A stretch of 64,000 nt of DNA from Bidens hawaiensis (Eukaryota; Streptophyta; Magnoliopsida; Asterales; Asteraceae): NCBI GenBank assembly GCA_021521415.1, contig JAIQDT010004242.1, positions 186,001-250,000 of the forward strand, given 5' to 3'. The position numbers and the translations under genes were made by a program. The notes under the pieces were generated by a model that saw only the letters and a list, made by a program, of their open reading frames with translations, did no database searches and was not told where the DNA came from. Numbering within the stretch: the first letter of the stretch is position 1; every line of letters begins with the position of its first letter. Positions 35,235 to 46,730 of the stretch are shown here, piece by piece.

Positions 35235-35927
35235 CGTGTAAACATAACATTAAACGCTTAACCGGTATTAGTACGCATCTAACCTCACATCGACATGTGT
35301 GTAACCCAACAATAGTATGTGTGTAACGCGACGTCGAGCGTGTATCCGGTGTTGGTACACGCTTCACGCAACAATTTTACATGCGCAATCCGGTGTCGGT
35401 ACACGCGTAACCAGTCTTAACCAGACCTGAACCAAATTTAATTTTTATGTATCATGTGTTTTGTTCATAACCATTTCTGACCCACAACCCGAACCCACTC
35501 GACGGGGCCCGTTTCCCGGTCCTTACTGGTAATCACATAACACGTTAAATTTTTAAAATTAAAAAAAATATAGCAATATCATACTTAAATTAAAGAGCAT
35601 AAAATGCTCGTTTTTATGGAGTATTTTTTTTTTGGAAAAATATTAACGTGGAAAAAGTTATGACCGTTTAAAAGTCGTAGGGGTAGTTAATTTAGAATAA
35701 GGGGGTAAATGTGAAAATATTATATATATTAACAAAATATGATTAAAGTTAAATGACTATACTTGTAAATATTTTTGAATCAATAATTGTGTGTTAACCG
35801 TAGAAGAAATTGAAAACTCTGTATTACCCCTAAAATCTCATAAATTTATGCATAATGTATTGTATATTGTGCATTATACTGTATATTAATTTGGAACTGC
35901 AACTAAGTTGTACGTAAGGCTTCATGT

Positions 35928-36120
35928 ATGTTGATACAGTTTGCTCCACTCGTCTTCATCAATCATCATCATCATCTTCTCCTTTTCCACCACACATTAT
36001 CATTATCAACCAAATCAAATAGCAATACCCTAGACCAGGAAGAGGACGCATCGTTCATCTTCGTGTTTAACAACTCGAGGCTGGCGAAGAAGAATTATGA
36101 CCTCCGATTTCCAGCCACAG
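35928..36120 (+). other. First-exon-like segment, unidentified
   Basis: A UTR-like C/T-rich leader (CATCATCATCTTCTCCTTTT) is followed by an open stretch EEDASFIFVFNNSRLAKKNY and a GT donor after CCAGCCACAG at 36120. No partner exon was identified. It lies inside the hAT/Helitron nest, so capture is likely. Confidence 0.35.
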
Positions 36121-36315
36121 GTACTTCTCGCTCTCTTCAATTTCCCCAATTTTTAAAATTAGTTTTCACTGTTGAAATATTAAATTGATATCCATGATAC
36201 ACGATTGGTTTTGTCACTTGAACGATCTCAAGCTCAACAATCTCGGTTTTGGAGGGTTATTTACGCATGTGTGATTGTTTACTGTTGGGTTTTCATACAA
36301 GGCCGGTCGGGTATT

Positions 36316-36439
36316 CAGTTTTTTATTCTTCAGACGAGCGATGTACCTTTTGTTTTGGGGGTTTAACAATTTTGATTCAGTTTTTTATTCTTCAGACGAG
36401 CGATGTACCTTTTGTTTTGGGGGTTTAACAATTTTGATT
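36316..36439 (+). repeat. Perfect-looking 62 bp tandem duplication
   Basis: CAGTTTTTTATTCTTCAGAC through GGGGGTTTAACAATTTTGATT is repeated directly with CAG landmarks at 36316 and 36378. Confidence 0.95.
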
Positions 36440-38000
36440 ATTCTGTATGTTTATAGGTGGGTCCCAGCCAAGGTTTGTTTTGTGAGTAAGGTATGAATTT
36501 GTAGGTTTAAGTTAAGGTATATTAACTGACTTTTGTGTCATTTTACCAATTTGCCAAATTAATAATGCAGAGCACCTGCAAGCAATGAATTAATTTGAGG
36601 TAATTTTTTTATTCAATTGATTTTGTTTGTTTTGTGTTGTACTCGGGTCTGGATTATTGGTTTTCTCTGGTTTCGTTTACACTTAATTAAACTAAACTTG
36701 GGTCAAAAACAAATTATTTTTTTACTGCTGCTTACACTATATTAAACTGGTCGTAAACAATTATGTTAAAACAAACGCTTTTGTTGGGTTAACCCTCAAA
36801 ACTGACAGATTGTTAGTTACGTAGTTTATTTGAGTCGTCCATATATTATTCTATGATTTTTATAGATTATTATTTACTTTGATTGTTTTACTCTTTTTTG
36901 AAGAGAATAGATATTCAAGGTATATTAATATTTTTTTAACAGAAAAATCATAACAACAATATGTTATCAACTTATGAATAAAACAATTAATAATAGTATA
37001 CTACAAAAAAATTAAAGTCTGATATCTACGTTACTTCTGAACACATTATGGTTTTATTTTTGTTATAATTGAAGAAAACTACACATATGATTTCATATGT
37101 ATATTTTAATGTGTATACCTTGACCCATCTACCTATTTAACCTGTTTGACCCGTAACCTAATCAGCCTAGTTAGGGGTGTTATATGGGCCATGCTCACAG
37201 TTTGGCCAGTCCGACACAAACCTAAAAGCAACTGGAACCCGAAAATTGGGTTACAAAGGCGAACACGACATGGAATTAGTTCGGGTCAAAACGGGTTTTA
37301 TGCAATCAAAATGGGCTCTTACACATAGTTCAGGTCAAAATGACTTTTAAGCAAAATGGTTTCAGGTTAATTTGGGCCATTTAAAAAAAACATAAATTTG
37401 ATGTGAGTAAAAATAGGTTTGGCCAAAATGAAAACAAGTTACAGTTAGCATCTTACAATTGGTTATAATCCCTATCATGTTAAATACTAATTACACTAGA
37501 TGCACTTCTATACAGTTGTTGGTGTGTGCATATAAATGTGCTTATTCACTCTATGACATTGATTTTGCACTATGGAGAATACGCAGAGCTATTGGCAACC
37601 GGGGTATAAACTTCAAGGCAGTCAAAAGTGTCAAAAGAGGATCAGTTGTATGCAACAATTTAAGGTTGGCTTCTTATGGTTTGCAATTTGTTTGGTGTTT
37701 TATGTTTTTTAATCTAATAGTGGCTGCCACTTTGAGTGCATTTGGCGTGGCAACCTCGGTTGTAGCCATGGCGGCGTTGTGCCATAGTTTGTTGACAATG
37801 GCAATGACGAACTGTGTATCTGAGCCTCTTTGTTTGTAATGACTATGATTATCTATGTATCTAATTCCATTGGTTTTACTTTCTTTTTGTTATTTATTTA
37901 ATTTTAATTTAATGACCACTTTGCTCAAAGCTTCATATTGGGCTTTAGATGATCGGGTAGGTTACGTTATACATCATAGTTGTAACCGAGTTCATCCCTA
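36440..38000. other. No gene supported
   Basis: Intron-like AT-rich DNA. The 126-codon frame at 37459-37839 has hydrophobic stretches but no recognisable motif, and I do not call it a gene. Confidence 0.4.
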
Positions 38001-38031
38001 CCCAGCGCAACGCGCGGGTTCTAAGCCCTAG
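38001..38031 (+). mobile_element. Helitron 3' terminus
   Basis: The hairpin CCC-A-GCGC-AAC-GCGC-GGG at 38001-38018 is followed by TTCTAAGCC, CTAG and a host T. It lies 102 bp inside the right end of the large hAT element. Confidence 0.7.
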
Positions 38032-38141
38032 TTATATATATAATTTACTCTTTTTTTTTTCTAAAACGAGGCCTTAAAAATTCGGGGGCCTAAAGCCCTA
38101 GCTTTACTTGCTAACCCTGTAGGGCCGGCCCTGGTCCACTA

Positions 38142-39116
38142 CCTTCCACCAACCACATGCACACACACGTTCACTTTTTTTTAGCTAAATCACAACGCGC
38201 TTGTTAAATGGTGGGTTAGTTAAAGCCACTGTTTACGTGACACTGACGTGATGCTTTACCTAGCACTTTTTAGTTAGCACACAACGCAAAGCCTTATCGA
38301 AGATACTAAAAAACTATAACCCCCCACGCACACCTTCACGTGTATTTTTCGACCACCTCTTAAAAACATCACATCCGTAGTTCCATGTCATTAGGGGTGT
38401 TCTCTGGATTGTATTTTCGGGTTACTCGGTTGGGTTCGTCGTACTTGAGACATTTAAATCTATAGCCAAAACCCAACCATTGTCTTTCTCAGGTTATTCG
38501 GGTTCGTGGGTTAATCGGGTTTACAACGATTGACCTATAAAACTAAAAAAATAAATAAAATGCTAAAATTAAAGCACCATCATCTTCACTTGTAAAGTTG
38601 TAGAATTGATTGAACGACACCTGTAAAATCAAACAAACTAAAAATCGGTTCATAGAATTAGTAGAATAGATAAGCAATTGTAACTTAGAAGTAGAATGAC
38701 AATAGAATTTGAAATAGATGGAATATCAACCGAAGACTTTGTGATTGAATACTAAATTATAGAACGTGCCACACACTAATAGTATCAGGGTATACAACGT
38801 AAAATTGGATTTTTCAAGTTTGCCTGAAAGCCCTAAGCGAGTAACCAGTATCCAATCTAAATTAGAACGGTTTAGTTTCTGTTTTGATGAATTCAGGTTA
38901 ATTGTTTCTCAGGTTGGGTTTTTGAGTTATGGATAAAAGTGATGAGCCTACATGTCATGTAAATTTATTTTTTGTTTAAAAAAAACAAAAATAATTGGCA
39001 TATCAAAATGACTCAAATTTACCCTCCCAAAATTTGAATGCAGTAACGCAAAAGCCACATATAACTCCACTTAAATTTGCCGCGGAACAATAACCACTAT
39101 CTTTTTTAACAACTGA
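38142..39116. other. Intergenic, no gene recognised
   Basis: Contains TCGGGTTACTCGGTTGGG-type degenerate repeats near 38410-38530; no coding. Confidence 0.4.
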
Positions 39117-40090
39117 TCTGAGACAAGGATCGGAGAGGTCTTGAGCTAGGTTATCGTAGCTTCCATGATGCTAACACAGCCCTATTAGCTAAATGGTGGA
39201 CCTCATTGTAACATCTCATCTAACCATCATACCATAATATTGTCTGATTTGATCGGGACGAACCACTATTGCCTCACGGATTTGCCTTTTATTGGCCAGA
39301 TGGAGACTTACCAGCATGTTACCCATCCTAACACTACTCCAACTTTAGCGGGCTTATGGTTAACTGTGGAGTTCTTCTCTCATCCACTATCATTAAGCGC
39401 CCAAAACACATTATAATATGGAATATATCCACCTCCTTGTAAAGAATGTTTCGTTGTCCTCCTCAACCGATGTGGGATATTACACTCTTTTATAAGTAAC
39501 TGATCTTCCTGTGGATAAAAACGATCTCAATTTTAAATAACGAGCCCCGGAAATGGGGATGGGTACCGTCTACATCATCCCTTAGAGGTACTTGGAAAGG
39601 AGGTAAAATGATGTTTTGGTTGGATTCGTGGGTAGGAAAAATCTCATTACAATTAATGTATCCAAACTTGTTTGCTCTATAATACGAAAAATATGTGCTA
39701 GTTGTGTATAGATTTCGATGGTGAAGTGGAATGATGGATCTTATCTGAAATTGGAAAATGAGGCTAAACACAGCTACAGAGAAACAAGAGCTAGAAAGGA
39801 TTTGTGTTTTAATCTCAACAAGAGTTCTCTTAATAGAGGACATGGATACTTGGTATTGGAAATATAGGGAAAATAAGGAGGTTTCTTGGTCAAAAGCCTT
39901 AGATGGGAAATGGACAATTTTGGAATATTAGAAATTGATTTCAAGTGTTTGCATAATTGAATTCCTATTAAAGTTAAATGTTTCATCTGGCGAGTTCTTC
40001 TAGATCGCATTCGTACTAGAATTTCTTTACTTAAACGGGGGCATCAGGATAGTGGATGTGAATCTAGGTTTATGCGGCTCTTTTCCATAA
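39117..40090 (+). pseudogene. LINE (non-LTR) reverse transcriptase 3' remnant with zf-RVT region
   Basis: SLELGYRSFHDANTALLAKWW (39140-39202 in part) is the conserved segment after the RT core of plant LINEs. It is cut by a Cassandra LTR and continues with GTWKGGKMMFWLDSWVGKIS (about 39587-39646), YPNLFAL, and the zinc-binding RVT region IPIKVKCFIWRVLLDRIRTR ISLLKRG (39962-40043). Several stops and frame changes show long decay. The catalytic RT domain itself is not in the window, as expected for a 5'-truncated LINE. Confidence 0.8.
39207..39484 (-). mobile_element. Cassandra TRIM, solo LTR with 5S rRNA-like promoter
   Basis: On the minus strand the 278 bp unit starts TGTAATATCCCACATCGG and ends GAGATGTTACA. 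Its middle (39311-39356 on plus) reads, on the minus strand, GGAGTAGTGTTAGGATGGGT and AACATGCTGGTAAG, matching the internal control region of plant 5S rRNA. That 5S-like promoter is the hallmark of Cassandra terminal-repeat retrotransposons in miniature. Flanks are CTCAT on the left and CTCTT on the right, a 5 bp target duplication with one change. It is nested in the LINE remnant. No second LTR is seen, so it is solo. Confidence 0.85.
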
Positions 40091-40401
40091 TCTTCTAAAC
40101 ACCTCACGGCGAATTGCTGCTATGAAAGGAATACACTATCAGTCATACTATCTTGAGTGAAATTATCATACGCGGTAAACTTGTCAGTCCAAGAGTTTTT
40201 AGAACTCCCAAAGAAGCAAAAAGTCTCCAAAGAGTCGGAGCTGCTTATTTGGGCAATTCTAGCGGACCATTTTGGTTAGTTTGAAAAGCAAGGAACACGA
40301 AGATCTACAAGAATAAAGATTTCTCAATCCACAAGTTATGATTTACGGTTGGTTCCGGTTTGGTCTCACGGTTTAGAATTGTTAAGTTTTTATACAAGAT
40401 A
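40091..40401. other. Possible further LINE-derived sequence, no gene
   Basis: Short RT-tail-like pieces may continue here, but I cannot assign them with confidence. Confidence 0.3.
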
Positions 40402-40688
40402 CAGGGCCGGCTCAACGTGTTCGAAGGCCTTAAATTAACTAAAATGTTGAGGTCTTTTTTTCTTGTGTATAGCTATAAAGAGTATCTACGAATTATATAA
40501 TATGGATGATATGCAATGATAATGGGTACGTGACGTTCCTCCTAAACTTGTGACTAATAACTGAGTTATTAATTCTAAAAAAAACAACTTTCGAAAACCC
40601 ATAATACAAACCTATTTTAGATTGAGGCCCTATAAAACTGGAGGCCCAAAGCCTTCGTCTTATTTGGCTTACCCAAAAGACGGCCCTG
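40402..40688. mobile_element. Short hAT-type element (287 bp), CAGGGCCG ends
   Basis: The left end CAGGGCCGGCTCAACG and the right end read inward CAGGGCCGTCTTTTGG form an inverted pair. GAAGGCCTT and AGGCCC-type motifs lie inside both arms. The flanking 8-mers (ACAAGATA and CAACATGT) do not match, so the duplication has decayed or the ends were rearranged. Confidence 0.65.
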
Positions 40689-41394
40689 CAACATGTCTCA
40701 TGATACATCTATAATAGTTGTAAATAATTTGCAGAATTTGATAAGTTTATACACAAGTTGTCCACAACCAAGTTTAAACACAACTTGTTTTGGGATATGC
40801 AAACACACAAAGTTGTCAAAAAATAAGTCAAACACAAGGCTGTATGATTGGGATGGGATTTGAGGCTTAGCACATTTTTTTTCTTCACTGTTAGTAATTT
40901 ATGCATTAACTATAATTTAATGATGTCTACCAATATACTTACGTACATGCATATATAATATAAAATATTATAAAAACTATATAAGTAAAGCATACGGTCC
41001 GGTCCGATTTTATACGATTGTTTTCGGCATAAACCGTAAATTAAATTGAGATTTTTGAAACCGACCGACCAAAAGTTAGGATTAAAAACCAACCATGAAA
41101 CCAAACGGATGACCAATTTGGACGGTTTCACGGTTTTGAATCGAATCATCCAACACCCCTAATTGGTACTTGTTCAACTAGGAAAATTTCTTGTTGTAAC
41201 TTATTTGTTTTCGGTTCAGTTTTTAATTCTTTTATATTTAATCTTTTATTACTTTTTTGTATGTTCGGACTTCTCACTCTTGACGGGAAGGTTTCCTTTT
41301 CCGTTTTTAATATATTGGTTTTTTTTCTAAAAAAAAATTTAGTTTGTCCGAGAACAATATTCTGGAAAAATAAATGGTTTTTTTAGAACCGTCA
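40689..41394. other. Intergenic, no gene recognised
   Basis: AT-rich; the minus-strand frames here (40709-40906, 40910-41149) lack motifs. A CGGTTT/AAACCG-rich patch at 41000-41150 is repeat-like. Confidence 0.35.
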
Positions 41395-41423
41395 GTGTGA
41401 TCGCAACACACATACAAATCTAG
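41395..41423 (+). mobile_element. Helitron-like 3' terminus
   Basis: GTGTG-ATCGCAA-CACAC hairpin, then ATACAAAT, CTAG and a host T. The stem is short, so this is less secure than the others. Confidence 0.5.
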
Positions 41424-41734
41424 TTAAAAAGAAAAATCGTTATTTAAATAAAAATACTAAAACAATGATATAGACGTTTAAAAGTTTGTTTAGTTTATTC
41501 AATACTTGATAAGTGACATAAATATTTCTTATTTCTTTGATTGTACCAATGTACCATGTTTCAATATGTTCATTTTAGATGGTCAATTTTTCTTCAATTG
41601 CGTGACTCATAAGATAGTAACATCATTATTTTCTAATGTATAAGTTACTATCACGAGAACCTGGCATGGATTTTTCTTCTATTTCTTGATACAAATTATA
41701 TATAAATAATTCAACTTAACAATACGAACAAGAA

Positions 41735-41751
41735 GCTGGAATAGCTCAGTT

Positions 41752-41784
<33 letters not shown>

Positions 41785-41808
41785 GAGGTTCAATCCCTCC
41801 TTATAGCG
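41735..41808 (+). tRNA. tRNA-Asn (anticodon GTT)
   Basis: The 74 nt sequence has the A box TAGCTCAGTTGG, anticodon GTT at 41769-41771 in a TGTGG-CTGTTAA-CCACA arm, and a GGAGG-TTCAATC-CCTCC T arm. A CAA motif lies just upstream and a T4 terminator at 41814-41817, both usual for plant tRNA genes transcribed by RNA polymerase III. It is intronless. In the acceptor stem G5 faces A68 where the common plant gene has C, leaving one mismatch. It may still be functional or may be an early pseudogene. Confidence 0.9.
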
Positions 41809-41817
41809 AGCAATTTT

Positions 41818-42970
41818 GTTATTTTTTGCCACTAACTATATAAGCACCACCAATACTAATCACGTCATTTCTTTGAATAATTATAAGAAGCATCCGACAT
41901 TGGGTGATGCCATGGTTTAGTTGTTTTTCACTTGATACCACCACAATCATATGGACTCTAGCAACCCACAAATGAACTATAATAGTTGTTGGTTTGACTT
42001 TTGAGGTCAAGAACTTGTACTTTCAATTTCATAATTGACAATAAAGTTTTATATATATATAAACAGATACAGAGTTTACTCATTACTGACCTGCTTAGAG
42101 ATAACAAGGGATTAAAAATTGTTGGTGTATGTGACTATGTGTATGAAAAATCTTCTTGAAAATGTAACCAAATTAACTACCAAATTGGCTTTGACTTTGA
42201 CTAGCACATTTTTTTGGATCATAGTCTCCAAAATGCTTGACCCATATACCCGACCCATAAAATAGAATGAATGCTTTTGTATGCATCTTATTTGCAAAAA
42301 GTAACATCAATAGGACCACCAGCCATAACAACACATACAACTGCAGGTGCACCACTTTTAGCCTTGGCCCCTATACCAGTTTTACATGGTGCATATGTGG
42401 TCTGCCATCATAACCTTATACACAACTTATGAGTTATGAGTGGTGACTAGTTACCCTCAAATCTTGTAGTTACCTGCCAGAATGAAAACATTTTGCTACC
42501 AAATTATCATAAGTTCATGACACATTGCTAATTTCGAAAACATATAGGTTGCTCCCGGTTACAAAAAATGCAGTTTTTATCGGCTTAGGTTAATCATAAA
42601 TATACTCAACACATACAGCATTGTCCTTGTTAGAACCTATAGTTCCTGACAATAAATGAGATTAGATTTTAGGTTGTCATGTCTAACTCATTTAATTAAT
42701 AAATAGGTCAAGTTCTGGTTGACATATTTAGACCATTTAATTATACATGTCGACCTGCTAACCTATTTATGATTCGTTAACACATTTTTTTCAACACGTT
42801 TACAACTTGACTATAAGCCATCAACTTATTTAATTATTTGACATATTTAGATAAACGAGTAATATCGTGTTTATATTACATCATTTAAAGTGTATACGGC
42901 TGGTTAGGTGGGATTGGTGTCTTGAAATGTGTATAAATATATGGGTGTTATTCGGGTTCAGCGATTCTGT
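41818..42970. other. Intergenic, no gene recognised
   Basis: AT-rich; short minus-strand frames (41819-42010, 42112-42355) carry no motif. Confidence 0.4.
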
Positions 42971-43714
42971 CCGCTAACCCTAACTTTGTTGGGGAACCTT
43001 ATAATAACCCAAGTCGGACACGATTCCTTCCACGCGCCCCGGACATGTCATGTTCAAGACGAACACGATCCGCCCCACGTGCCCCGGACACGCTCCACCC
43101 AAATTCACCATCATGATTTTAAAACCTCTAAAATCCCGTTAATTTTAACCCTCGAGCACTCCAGATAAGTCCATACTCCCCTTTCTTTAAAAATGGCAAC
43201 TACGGACTTGGGGAACTTGTAGAGGTAGGGTCCCGAACCCCCGGTACGACCATATACTTATTACAGATGTTATATTTGTTATGTTATTATTTGGTTACTA
43301 ACTAAGGCCCAATGGGCCGGAGGGGTTGTGGAGGTAACCCCTAACCGGGCTTGGCCCATTAAGGTTAGGGTTCATGATGGTTGCCACTGAGTCTCCTATA
43401 TAAGGACCTTCATATCTCATTTGAAAGGATCCTTTCTTGGACTCTTGACCTCCACCAATATTTTTGTGTATGTAAAAAAGAGTTTACTCTTAGCAGTCAC
43501 CTCCACTCCCCCCCGGTCTTTCCATGGCAGGTCTCGAGCAACTGGAAAAGAAGATCAAGATGCGGGTTCGTTAGTGTCCAAACCGAAGAGAACATCCATC
43601 TGACCCAGGAGGGGTGAGATCTCATGTTCCTTCAATAACCCATCGTGGGGAATACTTAACCATTACCCTCGGACTAACGTGTTAGACCTTGAGGGGTGGT
43701 TTTGTGTTTCTTCA
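42971..43714 (+). repeat. Left 744 bp direct repeat (5' LTR-like)
   Basis: Contains TATATAAGG at 43396, a plausible LTR TATA box, and the 16 bp CCGCTAACCCTAACTT start shared with the right copy. Confidence 0.8.
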
Positions 43715-44935
43715 TTCGCGTCATCCGTGGGACACGAAAACGAACCTCATCTTCGACTCTCTCTTTTGACTTCTAGATCTGTTTTGGAAGAACAAGAGGG
43801 TGAAATAAATCTGAAAAAACCCTTTCAGATCTTATAATTTTTCAAAAAACCACCAGATTCGAAGGTAATCCACCGGATCTGTGATGGTTTTAACTAGATC
43901 TGACTATGACGTCCAGATCTACTTTATTTTTGTGGCCAAAAATTCTCACGGTGCAAGATCTGCATTTTTTCCGTTAATACAACCGAGATCCGGTTATGAA
44001 ATCTTCATATATGAGTTCATCCAACAAAAATCGGAGCTCTCGGATCTATTTCGTTTTTCCAAGAGAAAAAAAAGGGTAAAAGTGATGGTTCACGGTTTAC
44101 TATGTACAACAGTACATAAAAGCTTGTTTTGTCCTGTATAAGAAGACATAGATGGGCCCAGCTTCTCTTATCATCATTTTCATTTGCAAAGCTATCACCA
44201 GAAAAAACGTGACAGGCAATTAGTCCACGCCGCCTCCGGCTCCCGCGAGCAACTCCCAAGTTCTAGTGATTCGTCTCCGCCGCAGCTAGTGGCCGCATGA
44301 GCATTCGGATGAGTCACCATTCTTGCGCCACGGATCAACATTCCACCACTATGTGTGTGCGCCGGCGTGATCCAGCAGTCTACCACATTGCATACGCGGG
44401 CTACATCAAGCCAACCGCTACCGCGGAACGCAGGCGGACTCCATGTAACCTCCCAAATGTGCAAAATTTTGGCGGAGGTACTTTTGGTCAAGAAGAAGCA
44501 AGCGTGCCAGCACAAAAGCATAAACACTAAGGTGAGTAAGCTTCGCCACCGCGGAAGTATCCGCGCTCCGGCGATTCAACACCCGCCACCATGAATGCGT
44601 GCCACTGCGGATCACCACCTCGCCACCATGCATGCGCGCGCCACCGCGGATTCCACTCCGCCACGGCGGAAGTATTCAATGCTACAGAGTCAGCTCCGCC
44701 ACCGCGGAGGCATCTCGCTCCGGCGGATTAAACTCCGCCACCGCAGGCAACATGGGTTCACAGTTTCTACTCGGTCCGCCGCGAGCAAACCTGTTCCAGC
44801 GCCATCGGCATCGCACCATATGCCAACGCGTAAATCAACCGCGGGTAAAAGGCACCAACTTTAGTCACCATGGAGTAGTGCGTTCCAAATCCGGTCACCA
44901 CGGATAACATACCCGCGCTGGTGATTCAAACTCCA

Positions 44936-45679
44936 CCGCTAACCCTAACTTTGTTGGGGAACCTTATAATAACCCAAGTCGGACACGATTCCTTCCACGC
45001 GCCCCGGACATGTCATGTTCAAGACGGACACGATCCGCCCCACGCGCCCCGGACACGCTCCACCCAAATTCACCATCATGATTTTAAAACCTCTAAAATC
45101 CCGTTAATTTTAACCCTCGAGCACTCCAGATAAGTCCATAGCTCCCCTTGCTTTAAAAATGGCAACTACGGACTTGGGGGACTTGTAGAGGTAGGGTCCC
45201 GGAACCCCGGTACGACCATATACTTATTACAGATGTTATATTTGTTATGTTATTATTTGGTTACTAACTAAGGCCCAATGGGTCAGAGGGGTTGTGGAGG
45301 TAACCCCTAACCTGGCTTGGCCCATTAAGGTTAGGGTTCATGATGGTTGCCATTGAGTCTCCTATATAAGGACCTTCATATCTCATTTGAAAGGATCCTT
45401 TCTTGGACTCTTGGCCTCCACCAATATTTTTGTGTCTGTAAAAAAGAGTTTACTCTTAGCAGTCACCTCCACTCCCCCCGGTCTTTCCATGGCAGGTCTC
45501 GAGCAACTGGAAAAGAAGATCAAGATGCGGGTTCGTTAGTGTCCAAACCGAAGAGAACATCCATCTGACCCAGGAGGGGTGAGATCTCATGTTCCTTCAA
45601 TAACCCATCGTGGGGAATACTTAATCATTACCCTCGGACTAACGTGTTAGACCTTGAGGGATGGTTTTGTGTTTCTTCA
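44936..45679 (+). repeat. Right 744 bp direct repeat (3' LTR-like)
   Basis: Same length as the left copy, with only scattered single-base differences and one small compensating indel (CATACTCC against CATAGCTCC). Its last base abuts the truncated LTR of the next element. Confidence 0.8.
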
Positions 45680-45680
45680 G

Positions 45681-46001
45681 GCCATATTATCTATAATTAA
45701 CTAATAAAGGGTTTCCCCTTGGGTGTATATAAAAGAGTGATAAATATTAATATCATAACCTAATCATACACATAACAATTGTGTGTGCCTTCTCTCTCCT
45801 AAAATCGGGTTCCTCTCAAGAACCGAAACACCATCCTTAACTATACATCCTAAAGGAGAACTCGACCAAGCTGACAACCATGTCATCTACATCATTCTCT
45901 TTTGCGATTACTACTCTCCATGCCGTAACAGGTACACATATAATTATAGGTTTATCATATTATTCATGTTTTCCATTATCACCATGACAAATTGATCTGC
46001 A
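45681..46001 (+). repeat. 5' LTR, missing its first 106 bp
   Basis: Starts GCCATATTATCTATAATTAA and ends TTGATCTGCA; about 6% different from the 3' LTR by eye. TGTATATAAAAG near 45724 is its TATA region. Confidence 0.82.
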
Positions 46002-46730
46002 TGTGGTATCAAGAGCGATGTTGTTTAATCGGTTCTTCATGGTTTTCCATTAAATCTGGATTTAAACCGGAAGACTTGAATCTAAAGTTTGATAAAACCT
46101 AATTTTGATTTTTTTATGTTTGTGCTCATTGAAGTCGGTTTATAAATAAGCTGTTTAAATCTTTAAAACCCGATTTCACATTACAAACATGTTAAAAATT
46201 TAGGTTTTTCGGTGATGTTTTTCGTGTTCATCATGGGTTTTTCAAAAATAATACATATTTTGGTTAAAATTTAGATTATAATTGTGTTTTTCCTAAAATA
46301 ATTGAAATATAAATCTCCAAAGATTTTTTGAAATCTGAATAATTATTAAAAATATAAATTTCAAAATTAAAATAATTTTGGAGATAAAATTAATCTCTAA
46401 CAATTTGAACCAAAATATTATTATCTTAAAGAATTTTTGGATTTTAATGCTTACCAAATCTCGGTCAAACTCAGATTTCATCAAAATCGAGTCTCATTAA
46501 AACGAGATCCCATTAAAAACCGAAAACTTATTAAAAACCAAAAACCCAATAAAAACCGAGAACTCATAATTTGACCGAGAACTCATTATTAGAATCGAGA
46601 ACTCATTACAAAATCGAAAACCAAAACTTTTCTAAACTAAACATGTTATTGTTAACTAATTAAATGTTTTGTAAAACCTTTCACAAAACATAAAAGCTTT
46701 ACTTGAATGAATTTTGATGTGTCACTTCTG

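Larger units (their letters stand above)
33942..38133. mobile_element. Large hAT-type element (4192 bp) with GTCCACTA duplication
   Basis: GTCCACTA occurs at 33934-33941 and 38134-38141. The ends are CAGTGGCGACCC on the left and, read inward, CAGGGCCGGCCC on the right, an imperfect inverted pair of hAT type. GGCCTAAAGC-type sequence lies just inside both ends (33971 and 38089). No transposase is recognisable. The inside holds Helitron 3' ends (35205 minus, 38031 plus), a first-exon-like piece and a 62 bp duplication, so it is a nested or gene-capturing non-autonomous element. Confidence 0.75.
42971..45679 (+). mobile_element. Non-autonomous LTR-type element, 744 bp direct repeats around a 1.2 kb non-coding core
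   Basis: Two copies of a 744 bp sequence, about 2% different by eye, lie at 42971-43714 and 44936-45679. Both end GTTTTGTGTTTCTTCA. Just after the first copy, TTCGCGTCATCCGTGGGA resembles the primer binding sites of some plant gypsy elements. The core (43715-44935) is GC-rich with recurring CCGCCACCGCGG motifs and codes for nothing recognisable. Neither a TG start (TGTCCGCTAACC at 42969 is the nearest in copy one), a polypurine tract nor a target duplication is certain. A LARD- or TRIM-like element is most likely; a segmental tandem duplication is the alternative. Confidence 0.65.

Noticed and set aside
37459..37839. 126-codon frame with hydrophobic stretches
   Set aside because: No recognisable domain, no promoter, and it sits inside nested Helitron/hAT sequence; likely chance.
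33780..38340. Outer pair CTATACCCCC / CTATAACCCCCC around the large hAT element as a further element
   Set aside because: The two motifs are in direct, not inverted, orientation and no duplication was found.
39311..39356. 5S rRNA-like sequence as a possible 5S rRNA gene
   Set aside because: Only the internal control region matches and it lies within TGT...ACA ends of a Cassandra LTR.
44017..44907. Several overlapping frames of 70-110 codons on both strands
   Set aside because: They lie in the GC-rich CCGCCACCGCGG core of the LTR-like element, where stop codons are rare by composition; no motif in any frame.
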